In this document: positions 1 to 7,424 of the stretch, piece after piece | Layout of the letters: the number at the start of each line of letters is the position of its first letter | How positions within the stretch are numbered: position 1 is the stretch's first letter | Assembly: GCA_002503055.1 (NCBI GenBank) | Contig: DAQX01000018.1 | Span: 1-33,321 of the forward strand | Direction: 5' to 3' | DNA: 33,321 nt | Source: Euryarchaeota archaeon UBA86 | Lineage (GTDB): Archaea > Thermoplasmatota > Poseidoniia > Poseidoniales > Thalassarchaeaceae | Position numbers and translations under genes: made by a program | Notes under the pieces: generated by a model | The model's database searches: none | What the model was told of the DNA's origin: nothing | What the model saw: the letters and a program-made list of their open reading frames with translations, nothing else

Positions 1-25
1 CATTCGCCTAGTTAGTACTGTAATT

Positions 26-42
26 TCACACCGCAGGTGTGA
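26..42. promoter_or_regulatory. Palindromic operator candidate upstream of beta-oxidation operon
   Basis: Perfect 7-bp inverted repeat TCACACC-GCA-GGTGTGA. A third half-site, TCACAC, follows at 47-52. The palindrome lies just upstream of the TATA-like element of the operon, where an archaeal regulator could control initiation. Its symmetry suits a dimeric helix-turn-helix protein. The regulator is not in this window; the role is inferred from position and symmetry. Confidence 0.55.
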
Positions 43-58
43 TTATTCACACTTTAGA

Positions 59-66
59 TTTAATTA
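59..66 (+). promoter_or_regulatory. TATA-like box, probable leaderless promoter of the thiolase operon
   Basis: TTTAATTA ends 22 bases before the ATG at 88. Archaeal transcription usually starts roughly 22-27 bases downstream of the TATA box, so the transcript would begin at or next to the start codon. No Shine-Dalgarno sequence precedes that ATG, which agrees with leaderless initiation. The downstream operon genes do carry GGTGA sites. Confidence 0.5.
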
Positions 67-87
67 TGGAAACTACAAGTCGAGAAC

Positions 88-1212
88 ATGCCCGCAATAA
101 TCGCAGGTTATGCCCGCTCACCATTTACTCCAGCCAAGAAGGGAGCACTGGCTAAGTCTAGACCCGACGACATTGCTGCAGCGGTAGTTGATGAGTTGCT
201 ATCTGATACTGGCATCGATCCTTCATTAGTTGATGATCTGGTGGTTGGTTGCGCCTTCCCTGAGGCTGAACAGGGATACAACCTAGCTAGAATCATCACC
301 TTCCTAAGTGAGCTACCAGAAACCGTTCCAGGCGTTACAATCAACCGCTTCTGCGGCTCCTCAATGCAAGCAATCCACGACGCTGCTGCTAGGGTAAACG
401 CCGGCCATGGTGATGCATTCATTGCAGGCGGTGTTGAGAGTATGACCCGAATCCCGATGACAGGATTCAATCCCATGCCTAATCCAAATCTTCCTCCTGT
501 GACAATGACTTCGATGGGAGTTACTGCCGAGAATCTGTCTAAACTGCATAAGATTGGAAGAGACGAGCAGGAACAATTCGCTATCGAAAGCCACGCTAGG
601 GCCAGCGCTGCAAGGGATTCGGGTTCCTTCGCAGAAGAAATCGTCCCAATCGAGACTCCTAATGGTACCGTTGCCCAAGACGGATGCATCAGGCCTGGCA
701 CAGATTCCGAGACATTGGCCAGACTACGTCCTGCCTTCGATTCCAAAGGTACCGTAACCGCCGGCACATCATCTCCTTTGACGGACGGAGCAGCATTCGT
801 CTTCGTTTGCTCAGAGGAGTTCGCTGCTGAGCACGGTCTTGAGTCAATGGCCCGTATCAAGAGCGCAGCCGTATCTGGATGTGCACCGGAGATTATGGGA
901 ATCGGACCAGTCGAGGCTAGCAAGATTGCACTCGACAGGGCCGGATTGTCTATGGAAGACATTGATATCGTTGAGTTGAATGAGGCCTTTGCTGCCCAAT
1001 CTCTTGCAGTTATTGGTGAGTTAGGTCTAGACCATGACAAGGTCAACCTTGAGGGCGGAGCAATTGCACTCGGCCATCCATTAGGTGCAAGCGGGGCTAG
1101 AATCACTGGCAAAGCCGCTCAACTACTCAAAAGGAACGGCGGCAAGCATGCACTAGCGACTCTCTGTGTGGGTGGCGGAATGGGAATGGCGACTGTATTG
1201 GAACAAATCTAG
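88..1212 (+). CDS. Acetyl-CoA acyltransferase (thiolase)
   Basis: Catalyses thiolytic cleavage of 3-ketoacyl-CoA, the last step of beta-oxidation, or the reverse condensation. The 374 residues are close to the family norm of about 390. Visible motifs are the nucleophilic cysteine in NRFCGSSMQA (C89), GGVESM near 115-119, NEAF at 298-301, the active-site histidine in GHPLGASGAR (H330) and the second cysteine in CVGGGMGMA (C360). All catalytic residues are present. It is the first gene of a seven-gene operon beginning with beta-oxidation enzymes, so a degradative role is most likely. The start at 88 is supported by the TATA-like box 22 bases upstream and the MPAIIAGYARSPF thiolase N-terminus. 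The exact chain-length preference cannot be read from the sequence. Confidence 0.95.
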   Translation: MPAIIAGYARSPFTPAKKGALAKSRPDDIAAAVVDELLSDTGIDPSLVDDLVVGCAFPEAEQGYNLARIITFLSELPETVPGVTINRFCGSSMQAIHDAAARVNAGHGDAFIAGGVESMTRIPMTGFNPMPNPNLPPVTMTSMGVTAENLSKLHKIGRDEQEQFAIESHARASAARDSGSFAEEIVPIETPNGTVAQDGCIRPGTDSETLARLRPAFDSKGTVTAGTSSPLTDGAAFVFVCSEEFAAEHGLESMARIKSAAVSGCAPEIMGIGPVEASKIALDRAGLSMEDIDIVELNEAFAAQSLAVIGELGLDHDKVNLEGGAIALGHPLGASGARITGKAAQLLKRNGGKHALATLCVGGGMGMATVLEQI

Positions 1213-1223
1213 GTGAGAGTATG
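1212..1223 (+). promoter_or_regulatory. GGTGA ribosome binding site deciding the fadN-like start
   Basis: GGTGA at 1212-1216 begins on the last base of the thiolase stop codon. It is separated by four bases from the ATG at 1221. The same four-base spacing recurs before other operon genes, so it marks the true start and suggests translational coupling. Confidence 0.7.
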
Positions 1224-3557
1224 TCGGCCAGCATAGATCGCGTAGCCGTTATCGGTAGTGGAGTGATGGGTGCGGGTATAGCTGCACACTGTGCAAACGC
1301 TGGTTGCGAAGTTCTTTTGCTTGACATTGTCAGAGATGATAACGATCGAAATTCGGTAGCCAACTCTGCAATTCAGCAGATGATGAAGTCGAACCCCGAG
1401 ATGCTGATGCACAAGCGAAATGCAAAACTAATCTCCGCCGGCAACATCGAAGATGACTTGTCAAAACTTTCCGAAGTTGACTGGGTAGTTGAGGTAGTAA
1501 TTGAGAACCTCGACATCAAGAGAAACCTCTACACAAACATGGCTGAACACATCGGCCCAAACACCATCGTCTCGTCAAACACCTCAACACTCCCACGCTC
1601 CGAGTTGGTAGGAGGTATGCCCGAACACATGGCATCTCGGTTCCTGATTACGCATTTCTTCAACCCGCCGCGATATCTACCACTCCTCGAAGTTGTCACC
1701 GCCCCCGAGGTCGACGAATCCGTAACCGAGAGACTTTGCTCATTTGCAGATCAAAGACTGGGTAAGAGAGTTACAATGTGTAACGATACTCCAGGATTCA
1801 TCGGAAACAGACTCGGGATTTATTTTATCCAGAGAGCACTCAAAGCAACCCTTGATCATGGCCTTACTGTTGAGCAAGCAGACGCCATGTTGGGACGACC
1901 AATTGGTGTGCCCAAGACTGCAGTTTTCGGATTGATGGACCTAGTCGGAATCGATCTCGTTCCTCATGTCACCTCTAGTATGCTCGAACATCTCCCTTCC
2001 GACGATCCATTCCACGATATTGCCGGGTCTGGAGGCGACATTATCGAGGCGATGATTGACGAGGGATACACCGGTAGGAAGGGCAAGGGAGGATTCTACC
2101 GCCTCAATACCGAAGACGGCAAGCGAGTCAAAGAGGCTCGCAACCTTTCCACCGGTGAATATGCTCCAGCCAATCGAAGGGCAGCATTCTCATCCGCGAA
2201 GATGGGCAAGCAAGGTCTTGCACATCTGATGGATTATCCTGACGAGGGCGCCCCCTTCGTTGCCGATGTCCTGCTAGACACACTTTCTTACGCCGCGCAC
2301 ATAGCACCACAAGTTAGTGACGATATCTACTCTATTGACGGTGCTATGAAGGTTGGATATAACTGGAAGAAAGGGCCGTTTGAGATGATGGACTCAATTG
2401 GAGCTAGCAACATGGTCGAGCGATTAGAAACATCCGGGCGACCTGTTCCCGATATGCTGGCTAAGGCCGCTGCTACTGGTTCATTCTACTCTATAGAAGA
2501 AGGAGAAATCAACCGTCTTACTGCAGACGGGGCTATGGTCACAGTTGATCGACCTGAATCCACACTTACAGTAGCGGATCTGAAGAGGAGAGGTAAACCT
2601 CTGAAACGCAATGGTTCTGCAAGTATTTGGGATATGGGTGACGATGTTCTCCTCGTCGAATATCACTCGAAGATGAACGCAGTTGACCCCTTCATTATCG
2701 AAATGTTGGTAGATGCAGTTGATATGGCTGAGTCGGGCGATTGGAAAGGAATCGTAATCGGTAACGACGGCTCAAACTTCTCTGCCGGAGCAAATCTAGG
2801 ATTGGTTTTATTCGCCGTCAATTTAGCCGCATGGAAAGATGTCGAGGACTTCATTTCTGCAGGTCAAGATGCCTATCAGGCTCTGAAATATTGCGAAATC
2901 CCAGTTGTTGCAGCTTCTGCTGGTATGTGCCTTGGCGGCGGCTGCGAAGTTCTCATGCACTGTGATGCAATCCAAGCTCATTCCGAATCATACATCGGAC
3001 TCGTCGAAGTTGGTGTTGGCATCATTCCTGCATGGGGAGGATGCAAAGAACTACTCGGACGCCTGCGAGAATTCGGACTGGTTCCAGAAGGCCCTATGGG
3101 AGCGGTGATGAAGGCCTTTGAGACCATCGGAACTGCCCAAGTGGCTAAGTCCGCTGAACAGGCTCGATCCATGGGTTTCCTCAGTCCAAAAGATAAGATT
3201 ACTATGAACAGAGACAGATTACTATCTGATGCCAAGCAGAGAGTTTTGGGGATGTCAGATGACTACGAGCCGCCTGAACCACACACCTACAATCTACCAG
3301 GTGAAACCGGATTTACCGCGCTTGAGTTAGCGGTCAAAGACCTCGCAATGTCGGGTCAGGCAACCCCGCACGATGTGGTAGTAACCAGGGAGTTGGCACG
3401 AATCCTAACCGGTGGAGAAACCGACATGACAGAGTCAGTTGAGGAAGATGACATCCTCGAGATGGAGAGGTCAGCGATCAGTTGGCTCGGGCGCCAGCCC
3501 GATACTCTGGCACGAATGGAGCATATGCTGGAGACGGGTAAGCCGTTGAGGAACTGA
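1221..3557 (+). CDS. 3-hydroxyacyl-CoA dehydrogenase / enoyl-CoA hydratase fusion (FadN-type order)
   Basis: Bifunctional enzyme for the hydration and NAD-dependent oxidation steps of beta-oxidation. The N-terminal dehydrogenase has the dinucleotide motif GSGVMGAG (12-19), SSNTSTLPRSEL near 118-129 and the catalytic pair H145 and E157 in THFFNPPRYLPLLEVV. The helical dehydrogenase C-terminal domain follows, covering about 185-440. The C-terminal crotonase domain starts near residue 475 and carries both acidic catalytic positions: E576 in GGGCEV and E596 in GLVEVGVG. This domain order is that of Bacillus FadN-like proteins and the reverse of E. coli FadB. The length of 778 fits FadN. It lies 8 bases after the thiolase and 9 bases before the acyl-CoA dehydrogenase. 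Confidence 0.93.
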   Translation: MSASIDRVAVIGSGVMGAGIAAHCANAGCEVLLLDIVRDDNDRNSVANSAIQQMMKSNPEMLMHKRNAKLISAGNIEDDLSKLSEVDWVVEVVIENLDIKRNLYTNMAEHIGPNTIVSSNTSTLPRSELVGGMPEHMASRFLITHFFNPPRYLPLLEVVTAPEVDESVTERLCSFADQRLGKRVTMCNDTPGFIGNRLGIYFIQRALKATLDHGLTVEQADAMLGRPIGVPKTAVFGLMDLVGIDLVPHVTSSMLEHLPSDDPFHDIAGSGGDIIEAMIDEGYTGRKGKGGFYRLNTEDGKRVKEARNLSTGEYAPANRRAAFSSAKMGKQGLAHLMDYPDEGAPFVADVLLDTLSYAAHIAPQVSDDIYSIDGAMKVGYNWKKGPFEMMDSIGASNMVERLETSGRPVPDMLAKAAATGSFYSIEEGEINRLTADGAMVTVDRPESTLTVADLKRRGKPLKRNGSASIWDMGDDVLLVEYHSKMNAVDPFIIEMLVDAVDMAESGDWKGIVIGNDGSNFSAGANLGLVLFAVNLAAWKDVEDFISAGQDAYQALKYCEIPVVAASAGMCLGGGCEVLMHCDAIQAHSESYIGLVEVGVGIIPAWGGCKELLGRLREFGLVPEGPMGAVMKAFETIGTAQVAKSAEQARSMGFLSPKDKITMNRDRLLSDAKQRVLGMSDDYEPPEPHTYNLPGETGFTALELAVKDLAMSGQATPHDVVVTRELARILTGGETDMTESVEEDDILEMERSAISWLGRQPDTLARMEHMLETGKPLRN

Positions 3558-3569
3558 GGTGAAATGATG
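3555..3569 (+). promoter_or_regulatory. Stop-SD-start module TGAGGTGA-n4-ATG before the acyl-CoA dehydrogenase
   Basis: The upstream stop TGA (3555-3557) is followed directly by GGTGA, four bases and ATG at 3567. Another ATG lies at 3564, only one base after GGTGA. The spacing seen elsewhere in the operon favours 3567. Confidence 0.65.
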
Positions 3570-5369
3570 GTAGAATGGGACCCTCCAGTGCGCGAATACG
3601 ATTTCTTGTTCAACGAGGTTTTCGATGCTATGGGCTCTATTGAAGGACTAGGCTTCGAGGATTTTGATTCAGACTTCCTAGCCATGCTAGTTGATGGTTG
3701 GGCTACACACGCAAAAGAAGTCTGGTTGCCAATCAATGAACTCGGCGATAAGGAAGGCCTCAATTTTCAGGATGGCAAAATCACCATGCCTCAGGAATTC
3801 AAGGATGCATACAAGAGAGGAATAGACGAGGGATGGCTAGGAACAGCATGTAAGCCCGAGCATGGAGGAATGGGAGTCCCAACTTTCTTCCAAACGGTAC
3901 CATGGGCAGAATTCGGAACCTCATCTTGTATGGCTCTCAGCGTTCTCCCAGCATTGACCATAGGCGTGTATGATGTTCTAGATTCCCATGGTCGTCAGGA
4001 CCTAATCGATTACTTCGCTTCAAACTTAGCAACTGGAGAATGGGCAGGAACAATGTGTCTAACAGAGCCCCATGCTGGAACTGATCTTGGGATCATCAAT
4101 ACTAGAGCAGAACCCCAATCGGATGGAACATACAAAATCTCAGGAACCAAGATTTTCATCACCTACGGAGAGCATGATATGTCTGACAATATCATTCATC
4201 TGGTTCTTGCCAAAGTACCGGGCGGTCCAGAGGGTACCAAAGGAATCTCTCTCTTCCTCGTGCCCAAGTACATGCCTTCAGAGTGGGAAGGGGACTTGGA
4301 AGGGATTTCTAATGACCTCAAGTCCGACCACAACGGGGTCACCTGCTCTGGGGCCGAGGAGAAGATGGGGCTACACGCAAGTCCCACTTGTGTGATGAAT
4401 TTCGACGATAGTACTGGCTGGTTAGTGGGGCCACTACATGGCGGAATGCCTCTGATGTTCGAGATGATGAATAGAGAAAGGGTCGCCACAGGAATGATGG
4501 GTCTAGGACTCGCTGAGATTGCATATCAAAATGCACTTGCATGGTCTCTAGATCGTAGACAGGGCAGAGATCTCAAGGGAATCAGAGACCCCAACGAGAC
4601 TGCAGACAATATACTGGTTCATCCAGATGTAAGACGCATGCTCCTTGAGGCCAAGGTCAACAACGAGGGCTGTAGGGCACTAGCTGCTTGGACAGGAATT
4701 CTCCTCGATCAGATGCACAGTGACGATCCTTCAGTCTCCGAGCCAGCGACAGCGCTCGTTGCACTATTCACTCCAATAATCAAGGCACACTTCACCGATT
4801 TGGCTTGCGAAACTGCCAGTACCTGTATGCAAGTAATGGGTGGTGCTGGATATTGCAGTGAGTACGGTGTCGAACAGTTCTATCGTGATGTCAGAATCTC
4901 TAAGATTTGGGAAGGGACCAATGGAATACAAGCCCTCGATCTAGCCGGCCGAAAGATTACTCAGGACTTCGGGAAGAATCTTCGACATCTCATGTGGCCA
5001 CTATCCGAATTTATCGAGGAAAACAGGGCCGATCCTGAGATGGCGGAATTCAACAAACCACTACATCAAGGTGCCAGAGGCCTTCAACAAATCACCTTGC
5101 TAATGATTGCTGAGGGTATGGCCAACCCACATTTCCTAGCTGCTGGCGCTACAGACTACTGCCGATACTTCGGCAATGTCCTACTCGCCTATATGTGGGC
5201 TAGAATGGCTAAGATTTGCCTACAGAAGAAAGGCGACCCATTCTATGATGCAAAGCTCGCAAGTGCCCGATTCTTCTTCAAGCGCATCTATCCTGAAACA
5301 ATCAGTCTAGCTGCCAAGATTCAGTCAGGGCCAAAGCCCCTGATGGACTACCCTTTGGAGATGTTCTGA
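3567..5369 (+). CDS. Acyl-CoA dehydrogenase, long form with C-terminal extension
   Basis: FAD-dependent enzyme for the first oxidation of acyl-CoA to trans-2-enoyl-CoA, passing electrons to an electron-transfer flavoprotein not seen in this window. The 600 residues are about 200 more than the short mitochondrial-type enzymes and match the long class with an added C-terminal helical domain. Seen in the sequence: CLTEPHAGTDLG (substrate/FAD region), MNRERVATGMMGLG, QVMGGAGYCSEYGVEQFYRD, and the presumed catalytic base E449 in WEGTNGIQALDL. The start at 3567 is chosen from the GGTGA site four bases upstream; 3564 is possible. The stop overlaps the next ATG by one base (TGATG), indicating coupled translation with the ACBP gene. 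Confidence 0.92.
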   Translation: MVEWDPPVREYDFLFNEVFDAMGSIEGLGFEDFDSDFLAMLVDGWATHAKEVWLPINELGDKEGLNFQDGKITMPQEFKDAYKRGIDEGWLGTACKPEHGGMGVPTFFQTVPWAEFGTSSCMALSVLPALTIGVYDVLDSHGRQDLIDYFASNLATGEWAGTMCLTEPHAGTDLGIINTRAEPQSDGTYKISGTKIFITYGEHDMSDNIIHLVLAKVPGGPEGTKGISLFLVPKYMPSEWEGDLEGISNDLKSDHNGVTCSGAEEKMGLHASPTCVMNFDDSTGWLVGPLHGGMPLMFEMMNRERVATGMMGLGLAEIAYQNALAWSLDRRQGRDLKGIRDPNETADNILVHPDVRRMLLEAKVNNEGCRALAAWTGILLDQMHSDDPSVSEPATALVALFTPIIKAHFTDLACETASTCMQVMGGAGYCSEYGVEQFYRDVRISKIWEGTNGIQALDLAGRKITQDFGKNLRHLMWPLSEFIEENRADPEMAEFNKPLHQGARGLQQITLLMIAEGMANPHFLAAGATDYCRYFGNVLLAYMWARMAKICLQKKGDPFYDAKLASARFFFKRIYPETISLAAKIQSGPKPLMDYPLEMF

Positions 5370-5638
5370 TGTCAGAAGGAACTGCCAGCAGGAGTCTGAG
5401 AATGAGATTCGATAGGGCCACTAAGAAGGCCTGGGAATTACCTACTCGACCATCCAATGAACAACTCCTTGAGTTGTACGCGCTGTATAAGCAGGCTACC
5501 GAGGGAGACTGCGAGGGCAAGGCTAGAGGAGGCCTCAAGGAGCGAGCTAAGTGGAAGGCATGGAACAAAATCTCTGGTACTTCTCAGGCCGATGCCATGC
5601 AGAGTTACTGTGAGTTAGTTGACTCCATGATGGAGTGA
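5369..5638 (+). CDS. Acyl-CoA-binding protein (ACBP family)
   Basis: Small four-helix cytosolic carrier of long-chain acyl-CoA esters; the family is typical of eukaryotes and rarer in prokaryotes. The 89 residues match the classical stand-alone ACBP size. Family hallmarks in order are FDRATKKAWELP (helix 1), ELYALYKQATEGDC (the YxLYKQAT.GD core), KWKAWNKISGTSQADAM and the terminal YCELVD helix. Its start overlaps the acyl-CoA dehydrogenase stop by one base, and the DUF4442 gene begins 3 bases after its stop, so it is made together with the beta-oxidation enzymes. It probably buffers or delivers acyl-CoA to them. I see no fusion or truncation. The family call is firm; the role within the pathway is inferred from context. 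Confidence 0.9.
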   Translation: MSEGTASRSLRMRFDRATKKAWELPTRPSNEQLLELYALYKQATEGDCEGKARGGLKERAKWKAWNKISGTSQADAMQSYCELVDSMME

Positions 5639-5641
5639 ATC

Positions 5642-6136
5642 ATGCCAATCGATCAAGGTAAATTGAAATCCGAGTTCAAAAGCCTACTCGGGCCAGTTAA
5701 GTTCAGGCTTTTCTCTCTAGTATCTATGCCAACCGCTAGATTCGCAGGCCTACGTATGGACCATCTTGATGATTCATCGTGTATGACTTCAATCCCCGGG
5801 GGCTGGCGTTCTCAGAATCCATTCAAGACGATGTACTGGGCAGTACAGGGAATGGGAGCAGAACTGGCTACTGGAGCAGCACCATTCGCAATGTCAAGGG
5901 CGATGCGGGAGAAACTCAGAATGTTCGTAGTCGGCACTGATGCGACTTTCACCAAGCGAGCCAAGGGAAGAATTTCATTCACTTGTGAGGATGTTTTTGC
6001 TGCTAGGGAAGCGATTGAGTTGAGCGCCTCGACAGGAGAATCAGTCGAGTGCGATATGAAATCAGTCGGAACCGACTCGTCAGGCGACATTGTCTCCGAA
6101 TGGATATTCAAGTGGAACTTCCTAGTGGTGGATTGA
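5642..6136 (+). CDS. DUF4442 hotdog-fold protein, possible acyl-CoA thioesterase
   Basis: A protein of 164 residues resembling the DUF4442 branch of hotdog-fold thioesterases related to PaaI and YiiD. Features that fit are PTARFAGLRMDHLDD near 30-44, then SQNPFKTMYWAVQGMGAELATG at about 56-77, where the long central hotdog helix would lie, then beta-strand-rich segments such as GRISFTCEDV and the closing IVSEWIFKWNFLVV. The position between ACBP and the flavoprotein in the beta-oxidation operon suggests it acts on acyl-CoA, perhaps releasing CoA from dead-end or excess thioesters. The catalytic acidic residue cannot be assigned with certainty. A non-catalytic acyl-CoA-binding role is equally possible. 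Confidence 0.7.
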   Translation: MPIDQGKLKSEFKSLLGPVKFRLFSLVSMPTARFAGLRMDHLDDSSCMTSIPGGWRSQNPFKTMYWAVQGMGAELATGAAPFAMSRAMREKLRMFVVGTDATFTKRAKGRISFTCEDVFAAREAIELSASTGESVECDMKSVGTDSSGDIVSEWIFKWNFLVVD

Positions 6137-6148
6137 GGTGAGTTGATG
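6134..6148 (+). promoter_or_regulatory. Stop-SD-start module TGAGGTGA-n4-ATG before the NMO-like gene
   Basis: The DUF4442 stop TGA (6134-6136) is followed by GGTGA, GTTG and ATG at 6146. A TTG at 6143 is in frame, but the spacing matches the module at 3555-3569, so 6146 is preferred. Confidence 0.65.
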
Positions 6149-7159
6149 GTAAGGACGCGTCTAACCGAGGATGCCGGTGTGGAACACCCAATCATCTGTG
6201 GGGCTATGTACCCCTGTTCAAATCCAGAACTTGTAGCTGCAGCTGCCAAGGGAGGCGGTATCGCAATAATCCAACCGGTCTCTATGACGATGGTTCACGG
6301 ATACGACGAACCGAATACAATAGAAGGACTGAGAAAAGGAATCAGATACATCAGAGAAATGACCGATAAACCAATCGGATTCAACGCGTTGATTGAGAAA
6401 GGTAGTGAGAAGTATTTCGAGAGAATGTCTCAATGGATAGATATAGCACTGGAAGAAGACATCCGCTTCTTTGTCACTTCTCTGGGCAAGCCTGATTGGG
6501 TTTGTGAGAAGGTCCACGCGTACGATGGTGTTGTCTATCACGATGTTACGAACAGATTCCATGCAGAGAAAGGAATTCAATGCGGTGCAGATGGGTTGAT
6601 TTGTGTAAACAATCGAGCCGGAGGACACCTTGGAGATCAGACAATGGAAGAGATGTTCGAGGAACTTTCAGATTTGGGAGTGCCACTGATTTGCGCTGGC
6701 GGAATTGGTAGTGAGGAGGAGTTGAATGCAGCGCTTGAACTAGGTTATGATGGAGTACAGATGGGCACCAGATTCATCGCTACTGATGAGTGTACAACAC
6801 CTCAGGATTACAAGGATGCTATAGTGAGTGCATCAGAAGAAGATATCACCTGGACAACTAAGTTGACAGGAGTGCCAATAGCAATAATTGATGGCAAAGG
6901 CGTCAAACAGCATAGTAACTGGCTAGTCAGAAGGCTCTTGAATAGCCGATTCAAATACCGTATAAGGGCCTTAATTACAGGAATTTCATTCTGGAGGATG
7001 AGGTCCCTGGCTCGTGGTAAGAAGAGTTCAGCCAAGGATCTCTGGTCAGCCGGGAAGAGTGTCGAGACCGTTCATAGTATAGAATCAGCGACCGCAATAA
7101 TGAGCAGATTAGGGGAATCACTGGACAACAATCCGAATCTCAAAGATCGGTTGGATTAG
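6146..7159 (+). CDS. Nitronate monooxygenase / FabK-like FMN TIM-barrel oxidoreductase
   Basis: FMN-dependent TIM-barrel protein of the 2-nitropropane dioxygenase superfamily, which includes nitronate monooxygenases and the FabK enoyl-ACP reductases. The N-terminus HPIICGAMYPCSNPELVAAA is the family opening. GLICVNNRAGGHLGD holds the AGGH motif carrying the presumed catalytic histidine. ICAGGIGSEEEL and GYDGVQMGTRFIATDE form the FMN phosphate-binding end. The length of 337 is normal. Placement in the beta-oxidation operon favours a role on unsaturated acyl-CoA or in clearing nitro or odd substrates over a housekeeping FabK role, but the sequence does not settle this. The stop is followed one base later by the small membrane gene. 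Confidence 0.82.
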   Translation: MVRTRLTEDAGVEHPIICGAMYPCSNPELVAAAAKGGGIAIIQPVSMTMVHGYDEPNTIEGLRKGIRYIREMTDKPIGFNALIEKGSEKYFERMSQWIDIALEEDIRFFVTSLGKPDWVCEKVHAYDGVVYHDVTNRFHAEKGIQCGADGLICVNNRAGGHLGDQTMEEMFEELSDLGVPLICAGGIGSEEELNAALELGYDGVQMGTRFIATDECTTPQDYKDAIVSASEEDITWTTKLTGVPIAIIDGKGVKQHSNWLVRRLLNSRFKYRIRALITGISFWRMRSLARGKKSSAKDLWSAGKSVETVHSIESATAIMSRLGESLDNNPNLKDRLD

Positions 7160-7160
7160 T

Positions 7161-7424
7161 ATGTCGAATGAATCGGCATCACTTGTACGGAGACTAACCT
7201 CCAGTCCCCTGTTCAGGACATTTCTGATATTCTCAATCTTCAGGGCAATTTACGGAGCAGGCATCTTAGTAGTGACTTGGTTCCTAGCCACTAGTGGCGA
7301 GACTCCTTGGTGGTCCTCGATTATCTTTCTGATATTCTCAATGGTATTCTCAAGAGTACTATTCAAGAGAATCAAACAAAGATTACCGCACCTGTTCGAG
7401 ATCTCACAAGACCCGGTCGTTTAG
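7161..7424 (+). CDS. Small two-helix membrane protein, unknown function
   Basis: The 87-residue product is not recognised. Two hydrophobic segments are clear: about 18-43 (FRTFLIFSIFRAIYGAGILVVTWFL in part) and about 50-66 (WWSSIIFLIFSMVFSRVLF in part), joined by a short polar loop SGETP. Arg/Lys residues flank the helices. It starts one base after the flavoprotein stop, so it is the last gene of the operon. Its 3' end overlaps the 3' end of the minus-strand PIN gene by 21 bases. It could anchor or partner an operon enzyme at the membrane, but nothing in the sequence proves this. Confidence 0.65.
   Translation: MSNESASLVRRLTSSPLFRTFLIFSIFRAIYGAGILVVTWFLATSGETPWWSSIIFLIFSMVFSRVLFKRIKQRLPHLFEISQDPVV

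Noticed and set aside
108..1112. Long minus-strand open frame of 334 codons inside the thiolase gene
   Set aside because: It is antisense to a gene with all thiolase catalytic motifs, and its translation is low-complexity Ser/Ala/Pro with no recognisable domain.
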